Assembly: GCA_003170135.1 (NCBI GenBank)
Contig: PMZR01000101.1
Location: 1-64,000 of the forward strand
Direction: 5' to 3'
Source: Acidobacteriota bacterium
GTDB lineage: Bacteria > Acidobacteriota > Vicinamibacteria > Vicinamibacterales > Fen-181
Length of the DNA stretch: 64,000 nt
Shown: positions 47,951-56,280 of the stretch, one piece after another
Layout of the letters: the number at the start of each line of letters is the position of its first letter
Position numbering within the stretch: the stretch's first letter is position 1
Position numbers and translations under genes: made by a program
Notes under the pieces: generated by a model
What the model was told of the DNA's origin: nothing
Databases searched by the model: none
Seen by the model: only the letters and a program-made list of their open reading frames with translations

Positions 47951-48024
47951 TGGGGCGTGGCCAAGTGGTAAGGCACGGGACTTTGGATCCCGTATCGAAG
48001 GTTCGAATCCTTCCGCCCCAGCCA
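47951..48024 (+). tRNA. tRNA-Gln (TTG)
   Basis: Seven-base acceptor stem TGGGGCG/CGCCCCA, anticodon stem CGGGA/TCCCG with loop CTTTGGA (anticodon TTG), T arm AAGG-TTCGAAT-CCTT, encoded CCA at 48022-48024. Directly upstream of prs, as in several other bacteria. Confidence 0.95.
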
Positions 48025-48059
48025 GCTCCGAGGGATGGTGGAGCCCCTGTGAGGGCCTC

Positions 48060-49010
48060 ATGCGCATCGCGTTTGCGGAAATGAAACTCTTCTCAGGCAG
48101 CGCTCACCCGGAACTGGCTCGCGAAATCGCGGACTACCTCGGCATTCCGCCCGGACAGGCTCGTCTGACGCGGTTTCCCGACACCGAGGTCTCGTTCCAG
48201 ATTGATGAGAACATCCGCGGCACGGATGTGTTCATCATGCAGCCGACCTGCACCCCGGTCGACATGCACCTGGTCGAGATGCTGATCATGATCGACGCGT
48301 TCCGCCGGTCGTCGGCGGCGCGGATCACGGCGGTGGTGCCCTATTACGGGTACGCGCGCCAGGACCGGAAGGACAAGCCGCGGGTCCCGATTTCCGCCAA
48401 GCTGGTGGCGAACCTGCTCGGCGCGGCCGGGGCGAACCGGGTGCTGACCATGGACCTGCACAAGGCGCAGATCCAGGGGTTCTTCGACATCCCGGTCGAT
48501 CACCTGTTTGCGGCACCGGTGATCATCGACTACCTGGCGCGGCAGAATTATCCGCGCCTCACCATCGTCTCGCCGGATGCGGGTGGCGCCGAGCGCGCCC
48601 GGGCCTACGCGAAACGCCTGGGAGCGGAGCTGGCGATTATCGACAAGCGGCGCGGCGAGAGCGGCAGCGCCGAGGTGATGAACGTCATCGGCGCGGTCAA
48701 GGGACGGACCTGCATCCTGCAGGACGACATCATCGACACCGGCGGAACGATCACGAAAGCCGCGGTCGCGCTGCTGCACAACGGCGCCGAGCGCGTCATC
48801 GCGTGCGCCGTGCACGGCGTGCTGTCGGAGCCCGCCATGGAGCGCGTCGATGCGTCGCCGATCGAGAAGCTGGTCGTCACGAACACGATCCCGCAGAAAG
48901 ACCACCACGTGAAGAGCGACAAGCTGGTGGTGCTCTCGGTGGCGCGGCTGCTCGGGCAGGCGATTCGCAGCATTCACGAGGAGAGCTCAGTTTCGTCGTT
49001 GTTTGTGTGA
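48060..49010 (+). CDS. prs: ribose-phosphate pyrophosphokinase
   Basis: 316 aa. Makes PRPP from ribose 5-phosphate and ATP. ATG 48060 gives seven extra residues before the usual MKLFSGSAHPELA (ATG 48081), which is an alternative start. YYGYARQDRKDKPRVPISAK is the ATP flexible-loop region, LTMDLHKAQIQGFF follows, and the PRPP loop is LQDDIIDTGGTI. Normal length. Confidence 0.96.
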   Translation: MRIAFAEMKLFSGSAHPELAREIADYLGIPPGQARLTRFPDTEVSFQIDENIRGTDVFIMQPTCTPVDMHLVEMLIMIDAFRRSSAARITAVVPYYGYARQDRKDKPRVPISAKLVANLLGAAGANRVLTMDLHKAQIQGFFDIPVDHLFAAPVIIDYLARQNYPRLTIVSPDAGGAERARAYAKRLGAELAIIDKRRGESGSAEVMNVIGAVKGRTCILQDDIIDTGGTITKAAVALLHNGAERVIACAVHGVLSEPAMERVDASPIEKLVVTNTIPQKDHHVKSDKLVVLSVARLLGQAIRSIHEESSVSSLFV

Positions 49011-49014
49011 AGAA

Positions 49015-49117
49015 CAGTTGACCGTTCACAGTTGACAGTCAACCGTTCAGAGCGACATTGACAGGCGACCGTTTCGCGACGGTCAACGGTTAACTGTTAA
49101 CTGTCAACTGTGAACGG
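49015..49117. repeat. mirrored heptamer arrays between prs and rplY
   Basis: 49015-49049: five units CAGTTGA/CCGTTCA. 49081-49115: five units GGTTAAC/TGTCAAC. The outer parts are an 18-bp perfect inverted repeat (49022-49039 with 49100-49117), so the spacer can fold into one long hairpin. Confidence 0.92.
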
Positions 49118-49133
49118 AAGCGAAGGTAGTCCG

Positions 49134-49853
49134 ATGGAAGCGACACTGAACGCAGTCAAGCGCGCGGAGTTCGGCAAGAATGCGATGCGGCGGTTGCGGA
49201 AGGCCGGGATGGTTCCGGCCGTCCTCTACGGCGGCATCCCGCGCGCCGAGGGGGCCGAGGCGCCCGAGGCCATGCCCATCGCCGTCGATCCCAAGGTGCT
49301 GCAGCGCATTCTGCACTCGGGCCTCGGTGCCAACACGCTGATCGGCCTCCATGTCGGCGACGACCAGTCGCGCGTCATGATCCGCGAATATCAGCTCGAC
49401 CCGGTGACGCACGCGCTGCTGCACGCGGATTTCTACCGCATCGCGCTCGACAAGCGCATCACCGTCACCGTGCCGGTCGTCGTCAAGGGCGAGGCGCGCG
49501 GCGTGAAGCAGCAGGGCGGCCTGCTCGACTTCGTCCACCGCGAGATCCAGGTCGAGTGCCTGCCGGCCGACATCCCCGAGCACATCGAGGTGGACGTCAG
49601 CGAACTGATGCTCAACCAGGGGATCCGCCTGCGCGACCTGCCCGAGAACGCCAGCTGGACATCCTTGAACGAGCCCGACATGCTGCTCGTGCACGTGATC
49701 TCGCCGAAGGCGGAGGTCGAGGTGGTGACGCCGGAAGCGGCGGCGGCGGCCGCGGCGGTGGCGCCAGCCGAGCCGGAGGTCATCAAGAAGGGCAAGGCGG
49801 AGAAGGGCGACGAGGAAGGGCCGGCCGAAGAGACCAAGAAGGAAAAGAAGTAG
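49134..49853 (+). CDS. rplY: 50S ribosomal protein L25 (Ctc/TL5 type)
   Basis: 239 aa from ATG 49134. The N-terminal 5S-rRNA-binding domain (LNAVKRAEFGKNAMRRLRKA, PAVLYGGIP) is followed by the TL5 beta domain (GEARGVKQQGGLLDFVHREI, EHIEVDVSELMLNQGIRLRD). An Ala/Glu/Lys-rich tail of ~45 residues ends the protein, typical of long Ctc proteins. Confidence 0.95.
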   Translation: MEATLNAVKRAEFGKNAMRRLRKAGMVPAVLYGGIPRAEGAEAPEAMPIAVDPKVLQRILHSGLGANTLIGLHVGDDQSRVMIREYQLDPVTHALLHADFYRIALDKRITVTVPVVVKGEARGVKQQGGLLDFVHREIQVECLPADIPEHIEVDVSELMLNQGIRLRDLPENASWTSLNEPDMLLVHVISPKAEVEVVTPEAAAAAAAVAPAEPEVIKKGKAEKGDEEGPAEETKKEKK

Positions 49854-49915
49854 CGGACGCCGCCCTGGGCTTGGCGTCCAGCGCGACGAAGCGGGGCGGG
49901 GCATAGGGGCCCTCT

Positions 49916-50515
49916 TTGAAACTCATTGTTGGCCTGGGCAATCCCGGCGCGAAGTACCGGCAGACGCGCCACAACGTCGGGTTCGCGACGCTCGACGAAC
50001 TGGCCCGGCGCCACCGGGTCGACTTCGAGAGCGCGCCGGCCGAGGCGATGATGGCCCGGCTCAGGGATGGCGCCGAGCCGGTGCTGCTGGCCAAGCCGCT
50101 CACGTTCATGAACCTGAGCGGCTACGCGGTGGGCGACCTGCTTCGCTACTTCCGGGTCGACCTCGCCGACTTGTTCGTCATCGTCGACGACGCGAACCTG
50201 CCGCTGGGGCGGCTGCGGGCGCGGGCGCACGGATCGGACGGTGGCCACAACGGACTGAAATCGATCGTCGCGCAGCTGGGGACGCAGGAGTTCGCCCGGT
50301 TGCGTCTCGGCGTCGGTCGGGGGCACGCGGAACGCGACCTGGCCGATCACGTGCTGTCGCGGTTCGATCCCGGCGAACGGGAGGAGATCGAGGCGGCCAT
50401 TTCAAGGGCAGCTGACGCAGCGGAGGTGTTCGTCACCGACGGCATCGCGCAGGTCATGAACCGGTTCAACAGGGCCGACGACGAGGACGTGCAGGCTGAA
50501 GGCTCTGGCGGATGA
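49916..50515 (+). CDS. pth: peptidyl-tRNA hydrolase
   Basis: 199 aa from TTG 49916, the only start that keeps the first strand (KLIVGLGNPGAKYRQTRHNV). The catalytic His is in RQTRHNVGF; FMNLSGYAV and SDGGHNGLKSI complete the active site. Recycles peptidyl-tRNA. Coupled with rplY, as is common. Confidence 0.95.
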   Translation: MKLIVGLGNPGAKYRQTRHNVGFATLDELARRHRVDFESAPAEAMMARLRDGAEPVLLAKPLTFMNLSGYAVGDLLRYFRVDLADLFVIVDDANLPLGRLRARAHGSDGGHNGLKSIVAQLGTQEFARLRLGVGRGHAERDLADHVLSRFDPGEREEIEAAISRAADAAEVFVTDGIAQVMNRFNRADDEDVQAEGSGG

Positions 50516-50618
50516 CGCGGCGACCTGACCTGGCCCAATAGAGCTCCTTGCCACCACCGTGTGGCCGTGACGCGAGGCGCCGAAGGCGGCTCGCCCGACA
50601 ACGTCCAGAAGGAGGACC

Positions 50619-51068
50619 ATGAACGGACAACGGCAGTACGAACTCGTGTACGTCGTCTCGCCGCAGGCGAGCGAGCAGGAGGTCACCGATCTGCACGGGC
50701 AGATCGAGGCGACCGTGGCGCGCTTCGGCGCGCAGCTGGCGAAGACCGAGAACTGGGGCCGGCGCAAGCTCGCCTACGAGATCGGCGGTCACAAGGAGGC
50801 GACCTACGTCCTCGAGGTGATCGACGGCGGCGGCGACGTGATGAAGGAAATCGACCGCCGCCTGAAGGTCAACGAGCAGGTGCTTCGGCACCTCGTCGTG
50901 CGGGTGGACGAGGAGCTGCGCGCGGCCGAGCGCGTCCGCACGCGCCGGCAGGTCGAGGCGCAGCGGCGCGCCGAGCGGCGGCCCGCGCCGCCGCCGGCGG
51001 CGGCAGCGACCACGCCCGCCGTCGAAGGCGCCGGCGAAGACGAACTCGGTGAGGAGCCGGAGGCGTAA
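50619..51068 (+). CDS. rpsF: 30S ribosomal protein S6
   Basis: 149 aa; core of ~100 residues ([39 protein letters not shown]) plus a ~45-residue Ala/Pro/Glu tail. ATG 50619 with AGAAGGAGGA upstream, an almost perfect Shine-Dalgarno. Binds 16S rRNA next to S18, encoded 2 bp downstream. No ssb gene lies between rpsF and rpsR, where many bacteria have one. Confidence 0.96.
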   Translation: MNGQRQYELVYVVSPQASEQEVTDLHGQIEATVARFGAQLAKTENWGRRKLAYEIGGHKEATYVLEVIDGGGDVMKEIDRRLKVNEQVLRHLVVRVDEELRAAERVRTRRQVEAQRRAERRPAPPPAAAATTPAVEGAGEDELGEEPEA

Positions 51069-51070
51069 CG

Positions 51071-51391
51071 ATGCCAGACGAACACAGGCGCGGAGGCGGC
51101 GGTGGTGGTGGCGGGCGCGGCGGCCGGGGCGGCCAGCGCGGCGGCGCGGCAAGCAAGGAGCAGGGGCAGCGCCGATCGCTGTTCAGGCGGCGCAAGGTCT
51201 GCAAGTTCTGTGCGGACAAGATCGACTATATCGACTACAAGGACGTCCGCATGCTGACGCCGTTCGTGCCCGAGCGGGGCAAGATCCTGCCGCGGCGCAT
51301 CTCGGGCGTGTGCGCGGCGCACCAGCGCACGCTGCAGACGGCCATCAAGCGGGCTCGCCAGCTGGCGCTGGTGCCGTACGTGACGGACTAG
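51071..51391 (+). CDS. rpsR: 30S ribosomal protein S18 with Gly/Arg-rich N-terminal tail
   Basis: 106 aa against a usual 70-90. The C-terminal ~70 residues are normal S18 ([40 protein letters not shown]). The first ~35 residues are [20 protein letters not shown]-like, an RGG-rich segment. The cysteines at KVCKFC and GVCAAH keep the zinc-type pattern. Followed by mirrored heptamer arrays before rplI. Confidence 0.95.
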   Translation: MPDEHRRGGGGGGGGRGGRGGQRGGAASKEQGQRRSLFRRRKVCKFCADKIDYIDYKDVRMLTPFVPERGKILPRRISGVCAAHQRTLQTAIKRARQLALVPYVTD

Positions 51392-51399
51392 TGAGGTGA

Positions 51400-51500
51400 T
51401 GGTCGATAGTTGATAGCCGATAGTTGAGCGCCGACCGGGTCGACGATTGACGACCGCTGGACCGGCCAACGATTGACTATCGACCATCGACCATCGACCG
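51400..51500. repeat. mirrored heptamer arrays between rpsR and rplI
   Basis: Units TAGTTGA/TAGCCGA from 51400 and CGATTGA/CCATCGA up to 51500. GATGGTCGATAGT (51398-51410) is the exact reverse complement of 51476-51488. Confidence 0.9.
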
Positions 51501-51524
51501 AAGTGAACAGCGAAGAGTCTCCCT

Positions 51525-51977
51525 ATGATTGAACTCATTCTGCGAGAGCACGTCGAACACCTGGGACGCCGGGGCGACGTCGTGAAAGTGGCCGAGGGTT
51601 ACGCGCGCAACTTCCTGCTGCCGCGCAACCTGGCGCTGCCGGTCAGCCAGGGGAACCGGCGCCGGATCGAGCACGAGCGCAAGCAGGCCGAGCAGCGCGA
51701 GCTGGCCGAGAAGAGCGCGGCGGAGGCGACGGCCGCGCGCATGGAGGCGATCGTCTGCGAGGTCCGGCGGCGGGTCGGCGAGGGCGACGTGCTGTACGGA
51801 TCGGTGACCTCGGCGGACGTGGCCGCGTGCCTGGCGGCGCAGCAGTTCGAGATCGACAAGCGCAAGATCCATCTCGACGAGCCGCTCAAGCAGCTCGGCG
51901 AATTCATCGTGCCGGTCAGGCTGCACCGCGAGGTGACCGCGCAGGTGAAAGTGCACGTGCTGAAGCTGGAAGAATAA
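51525..51977 (+). CDS. rplI: 50S ribosomal protein L9
   Basis: 150 aa. N-terminal rRNA-binding domain (LILREHVEHLGRRGDVVKVA, GYARNFLLPRNLAL), a long connecting helix (residues ~45-75) and the C-terminal domain (LYGSVTSADVAACL, LKQLGEFIVPVRLHREV). Standard length. Start ATG 51525. Confidence 0.97.
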   Translation: MIELILREHVEHLGRRGDVVKVAEGYARNFLLPRNLALPVSQGNRRRIEHERKQAEQRELAEKSAAEATAARMEAIVCEVRRRVGEGDVLYGSVTSADVAACLAAQQFEIDKRKIHLDEPLKQLGEFIVPVRLHREVTAQVKVHVLKLEE

Positions 51978-51980
51978 TCC

Positions 51981-52062
51981 GTAGACAGTAGGCAGTAGGC
52001 ACGGCAGGTGCCTCGGTGAGCGTGGTGCGGTCTGCCGACTACTGTCTACTGTTTACTGTCTA
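51981..52062. repeat. mirrored heptamer arrays between rplI and dnaB
   Basis: 51981-52001: GTAGACA and two GTAGGCA. 52035-52062: CCGACTA, CTGTCTA, CTGTTTA, CTGTCTA. GTAGACAGTAG (51981-51991) pairs with 52039-52049. Confidence 0.9.
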
Positions 52063-52085
52063 CTCTCTTCGACGTTCGATCGCTG

Positions 52086-52113
52086 TTGCTCGCCGCGCCG
52101 TTTCTGCTACACT
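52086..52113 (+). promoter_or_regulatory. possible dnaB promoter
   Basis: TTGCTC (52086-52091), 16 bp, TACACT (52108-52113), about 57 bp before the dnaB ATG. Confidence 0.4.
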
Positions 52114-52169
52114 CCCTCCCGCCCGGTCGGATCCTTTTCCAACCTGTCCATTTCATTCGCATCGAGCCG

Positions 52170-53504
52170 ATGATTGATGTCGCCGCGCCCGATCGTGCGC
52201 TCCCGCACAACCTCGAGGCCGAGCGCTCGGTGCTCGGCGCGATTCTCCTGCACAACGACGCCTTCAACCAGGCGGCCGAGATCATCGATGCCGTGGATTT
52301 CTTCCGGGACGCGCACCGGCGCATCTTCGAGAAGATGATCCTGCTGAGCGAACGCCGGCACGCGATCGACCTCGTCACGTTGAAGGAAGAGCTGGGACGG
52401 ACCGGCGAGATCGATGAAGTGGGCGGCCCGGCCTACATCGCGTCGCTGGCCGACGGGGTCCCGCGCGCGACCAACGTCGAGTACTACGCGCGGATCATCA
52501 AGGAGAAGGCGACCCTCCGGAACCTCATCTACACCGCCAACAAGATCCTGACCAGCGCGTACGCCGCCGAAGATGAACCGGACACGATCCTCGACGGCGC
52601 CGAGCAGGCGATCTTCAGCATCGCCGAGGGGCGCGTGCGCGAAGGGTTCGTCTCGATCGGCTCGCTCGCGCACAAGAGCCTCGAGACGATCGAGCAGGCG
52701 TACTCCGAGAAGCGGCTGATCACGGGGGTGCCGAGCGGCTTCCACGATCTGGACGAATTGACGTCCGGCTTCCAGCGCGGCGACCTGGTCATCCTGGCCG
52801 CGCGCCCGTCGATGGGGAAGACCAGCCTCGCGCTGAACATCGCGCAGCACGTGGGCACCCGGACGCCGATGACGGCCGGCGTGTTCAGCCTGGAGATGTC
52901 GAAGGAGCAGCTGTTCCTGCGCCTGCTGTCGGGCGAGTCGGGCATCGATGGCCAGCGGCTGCGCACCGGCTTCCTGCACACCGACGACTGGGACAAGCTG
53001 ACGCACGCGCTCGCGACGCTGGGCGACGCGCGCATCTACATCGACGACACGCCGGGCATCGGCGTGCTGGAGATGCGCGCGAAGTCCCGCCGCCTGCAGC
53101 AGGACAAGGGCCTGGACCTGCTCGTCGTGGACTACATCCAGCTGATGCAGGGCCGCGGCCGGTTCGACAATCGCACCCAGGAACTGGGGGCGATCTCGCG
53201 GTCGATGAAAGGGCTCGCCAAGGAGCTGAACATTCCCATCATCGTCCTGTCGCAGCTCAGTCGCGCGCCCGAGTCACGCGCCGAGCACAAGCCGCAGCTC
53301 TCGGACTTGCGCGAGTCCGGCGCGCTCGAGCAGGATGCCGACGTCGTCCTGTTCATCTATCGTGAAGAGCAGTACAACAAGACGCCGGAAAACGAGAACC
53401 TGGCCGAGCTGATCATCGCCAAGCAGCGCAACGGCCCGAGCGGCAATACCATCAACCTGGCCTTCCTCAAGGGCCGCACGAAATTCGAATCGTGCGCCCG
53501 CTAG
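52170..53504 (+). CDS. dnaB: replicative DNA helicase
   Basis: 444 aa from ATG 52170 (MIDVAAPDRALPHNLEAERS); the frame extends upstream over the promoter but homology begins here. N-terminal primase-binding domain, then the RecA-like ATPase with Walker A ARPSMGKTSLALNIA and Walker B LLVVDYIQLM. No intein is present, although the gene is a common intein site. Position after rplI is conserved in many bacteria. Confidence 0.96.
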   Translation: MIDVAAPDRALPHNLEAERSVLGAILLHNDAFNQAAEIIDAVDFFRDAHRRIFEKMILLSERRHAIDLVTLKEELGRTGEIDEVGGPAYIASLADGVPRATNVEYYARIIKEKATLRNLIYTANKILTSAYAAEDEPDTILDGAEQAIFSIAEGRVREGFVSIGSLAHKSLETIEQAYSEKRLITGVPSGFHDLDELTSGFQRGDLVILAARPSMGKTSLALNIAQHVGTRTPMTAGVFSLEMSKEQLFLRLLSGESGIDGQRLRTGFLHTDDWDKLTHALATLGDARIYIDDTPGIGVLEMRAKSRRLQQDKGLDLLVVDYIQLMQGRGRFDNRTQELGAISRSMKGLAKELNIPIIVLSQLSRAPESRAEHKPQLSDLRESGALEQDADVVLFIYREEQYNKTPENENLAELIIAKQRNGPSGNTINLAFLKGRTKFESCAR

Positions 53505-53564
53505 GGTCCATTCCTCGCCTTCGCGTGAACCGGGTACAATTTCAGAATTGAACCGGGGACGCCC

Positions 53565-54716
53565 TTGACTCGCTGTACCTTCGCCCACATCGATCTCGAC
53601 GCGCTCCAGTCGAACTTCCGGACGATCGCCGGATTCCTGGCCCGCCCGCGCGGGGCGGCGCCGATCCGCCAGACGCCGCCCGGCATCATCGCGGTGGTCA
53701 AGGCCAACGCCTACGGCCACGGCGCCGGGCCCGTCGGCCGCGCGCTCGAGCAGGCGGGTGCCACGACGCTCGCGTGCGCCGACATCGAGGAAGCGATCTC
53801 GCTTCGGGACGCCGGCGTCACCTGCGCCATCCTGGTGTTTGGCGCCCTGAGCGTGAGCGATCTCGCCGGCGTCTTCGACCACGGGCTCACGCCGACGATC
53901 TCGACGCCCTCGGCCGGACGGGCGTTGCAGGCGGCGGCCGCCGCGCGCGGCGTCCGCCTGCATTACCACCTGAAGATCGACACGGGCATGAACCGGCTCG
54001 GCTTCCGGCACGACAACCTGCGCAACACGCTCCCCGAATTGCTCGAGAGCCGCAATCTCGTGCTCGACGCCGTCTATACCCACTTCGGCACCGCCGACGA
54101 CGTTGCCGAGCCGCTCTTCGGCGATCAACAGGCACGCTTCGGCGAAGCGCTGCGCACGATCGCCGCGCTCGGCGCGCGCCCGCCCGCCCTTCACGCCGCC
54201 AACAGCGCCGCGATCCTCCGGGATCCGCGCGTGTGGTTCGATTACGTGCGCCCGGGCCTCCTGCTCTATGGGTTCGCGCCGATGCCCGAGCCGCAACCCG
54301 CCGACCCCATTGCGCTGCGGCCGGTCATGACGCTCACGAGCCGCGTTGTCGCGGTGAAGGGCGTTCGAACCGGGGAGCCGGTCGGCTACGGCGCGCGCTT
54401 CATCGCCTCGCGCCCGACCGATCTCGCGATCGTTCCCGCCGGTTATGCCGACGGCCTCGACGTGCGCCTGGCGGGCCGCGGGTCCGTGCTCGTGGCCGGG
54501 CGCCGCGTTCCGATTGTCGGCGCGGTCAGCATGGACATGATCGCGGTGGACGTCACCGGCCTTCCCGTCGAACCGGGCGCTCCGGTGGTGATTCTCGGCC
54601 GGGCCGGCGACGATGCGATCGACGTGCGCGAGATGGCTCGCGTGGTCGGCACGATTCCGTACGAGATCCTGTGCCGCATCGGGACGCGGATCGAGCGGGT
54701 ATATAATTCAGCCTGA
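53565..54716 (+). CDS. alr: alanine racemase
   Basis: 383 aa from TTG 53565. PLP lysine in AVVKANAYGHGAGPV (residue ~46), HFGTADDVAEPLF, and the catalytic Tyr region AVSMDMIAVDVTGLP. Supplies D-alanine for peptidoglycan. A short Gly/Pro insert follows the first helix. A TATAAT at 54702-54707, inside its 3' end, may belong to a promoter for radA. Confidence 0.95.
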   Translation: MTRCTFAHIDLDALQSNFRTIAGFLARPRGAAPIRQTPPGIIAVVKANAYGHGAGPVGRALEQAGATTLACADIEEAISLRDAGVTCAILVFGALSVSDLAGVFDHGLTPTISTPSAGRALQAAAAARGVRLHYHLKIDTGMNRLGFRHDNLRNTLPELLESRNLVLDAVYTHFGTADDVAEPLFGDQQARFGEALRTIAALGARPPALHAANSAAILRDPRVWFDYVRPGLLLYGFAPMPEPQPADPIALRPVMTLTSRVVAVKGVRTGEPVGYGARFIASRPTDLAIVPAGYADGLDVRLAGRGSVLVAGRRVPIVGAVSMDMIAVDVTGLPVEPGAPVVILGRAGDDAIDVREMARVVGTIPYEILCRIGTRIERVYNSA

Positions 54717-54748
54717 CCGGATACTCTTGCACGTGCCATCTGAATGAG

Positions 54749-56167
54749 ATGAAAGCCCCGAAAACGCTGTTCGTCTGCCAGGAGTGCGGCTCGCAGGCGC
54801 CGAAGTGGATGGGGCGCTGCGCCGATTGCGGGGCCTGGAACTCACTGGTGGAGGAGCGTGTGGCCGAGCCCGCCCCCGCCGCGACCGCGTCACGCTACGC
54901 GTCGGCCGGCCTGGCGGCTACGGCCACGCTCTACGAAGACGTTGACATCGCGCCCGCCGCGCGGCTGTCCACCGGCATCGGCGAGTTCGACCGGGTCCTG
55001 GGCGGCGGCGTGGTGCCGGGGTCACTGGTGCTGCTCGGCGGCGAGCCGGGCATCGGCAAGTCCACCCTGCTTCTCCAGGCTGCCGCGCGCTTCGCGGAGA
55101 AGGGCGCCCCCGTCCTCTACAGCTCCGGCGAGGAATCGGAACACCAGGTGAAGTTGCGCGGCGAACGCCTTGGCGTGGGGCGTGCGCCGCTCTACCTGCT
55201 GGCGGAAACGTGCCTCGAACGCATCCTCGACGAAGTGGCGCGCATCAAGCCGGCCCTCGTCATCATCGATTCGGTGCAGACCGTCTTTTCGCTCAAGCTG
55301 CAGTCCGCGCCGGGCAGCATCGGGCAGGTCCGGGAAGCGGCCACGCAACTGCTGTTCTTCGCGAAAGGGCAGAACGTCCCCGTCTTCCTCGTCGGCCACG
55401 TGACCAAGGACGGGAGCCTCGCCGGACCGAAGTCCCTCGAACACATCGTCGACACGGTGCTGTACTTCGAGGGGGAACAACACCACGCGCATCGCATCGT
55501 GCGCGCCGTCAAGAACCGCTTCGGGGCCGTCTCGGAACTGGGCGTGTTCGAGATGACCGCCGCCGGGTTGTTGCCGGTGCCCAATCCCTCGGCGCTCTTC
55601 CTCGCCGAGCGGCCGGTGGCGACGCCGGGATCGGCGGTCACCTGCTGCATCGAGGGATCGCGCCCGATGCTCGTCGAGGTGCAGGCGCTGGTCAGCACGA
55701 GCACGTTCGGCAACGCGCGCCGCACGGCGATCGGCATCGACGCCAACCGCGTGTCGCTGCTGCTCGCGGTCCTGGAGAAACGCGCCGGCCTGCCGCTGCT
55801 CGGCGACGACGTGTTCGTCAACGTGGCCGGCGGGATGACGGTGGACGAACCGGCGGCCGACCTCGGCGTGGCCGCGGCCGTCGCGTCGAGCTTCCGGAAC
55901 CGCCCGGTCGCGGCCGGCACGGCCGTCTTCGGAGAAGTCGGGCTGGCCGGCGAGATACGGGCGATCACCCAGGCGGCGCGGCGCGTCCGCGAGGCGGCGC
56001 AGATGGGCTTCACGCGGTGCCTGCTGCCCAAGGGGAACGTGGATCGCCCGGAACCGGGCGCCGAGGGCGGGACCGGCGACGATCGCCCCGGCGCGGGGCC
56101 CGCCCCGACGTGCCAGGTGATCGGGGTCCGCACCATCGGGGAAGCATTGGACCTGCTCTTCAACTGA
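54749..56167 (+). CDS. radA: DNA repair protein RadA
   Basis: 472 aa. N-terminal zinc finger CQECGSQAPKWMGRCADCGA, Walker A LGGEPGIGKSTLLLQAA, the RadA signature VKNRFGAVSELGVFEM, and a C-terminal Lon-like domain (LLGDDVFVNVAGGMTVDEPA). Branch-migration helicase in recombination repair. An Asp/Gly/Pro-rich insert near residue 445 is longer than usual. Confidence 0.95.
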   Translation: MKAPKTLFVCQECGSQAPKWMGRCADCGAWNSLVEERVAEPAPAATASRYASAGLAATATLYEDVDIAPAARLSTGIGEFDRVLGGGVVPGSLVLLGGEPGIGKSTLLLQAAARFAEKGAPVLYSSGEESEHQVKLRGERLGVGRAPLYLLAETCLERILDEVARIKPALVIIDSVQTVFSLKLQSAPGSIGQVREAATQLLFFAKGQNVPVFLVGHVTKDGSLAGPKSLEHIVDTVLYFEGEQHHAHRIVRAVKNRFGAVSELGVFEMTAAGLLPVPNPSALFLAERPVATPGSAVTCCIEGSRPMLVEVQALVSTSTFGNARRTAIGIDANRVSLLLAVLEKRAGLPLLGDDVFVNVAGGMTVDEPAADLGVAAAVASSFRNRPVAAGTAVFGEVGLAGEIRAITQAARRVREAAQMGFTRCLLPKGNVDRPEPGAEGGTGDDRPGAGPAPTCQVIGVRTIGEALDLLFN

Positions 56168-56280
56168 AACTAAGATGGTGCAGGGAGACTGACCGGCCGG
56201 GCTCGGCTGTTCTCCCCGTATCGACGCGCATTCATAACCTGTCGCGGTGATCGTCGTCCGCGGCCCATGGAGTCCCCCTC

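Noticed and set aside
47786-47971. 61-codon frame between ispE and tRNA-Gln
   Set aside because: Overlaps the tRNA and the likely promoter leader, lacks a ribosome-binding site and has Arg/Ala-rich shadow composition.
52046-52168. N-terminal extension of DnaB (28 residues)
   Set aside because: It would begin inside the promoter-like TTGCTC; DnaB homology starts at MIDVAAPDRALPHN.
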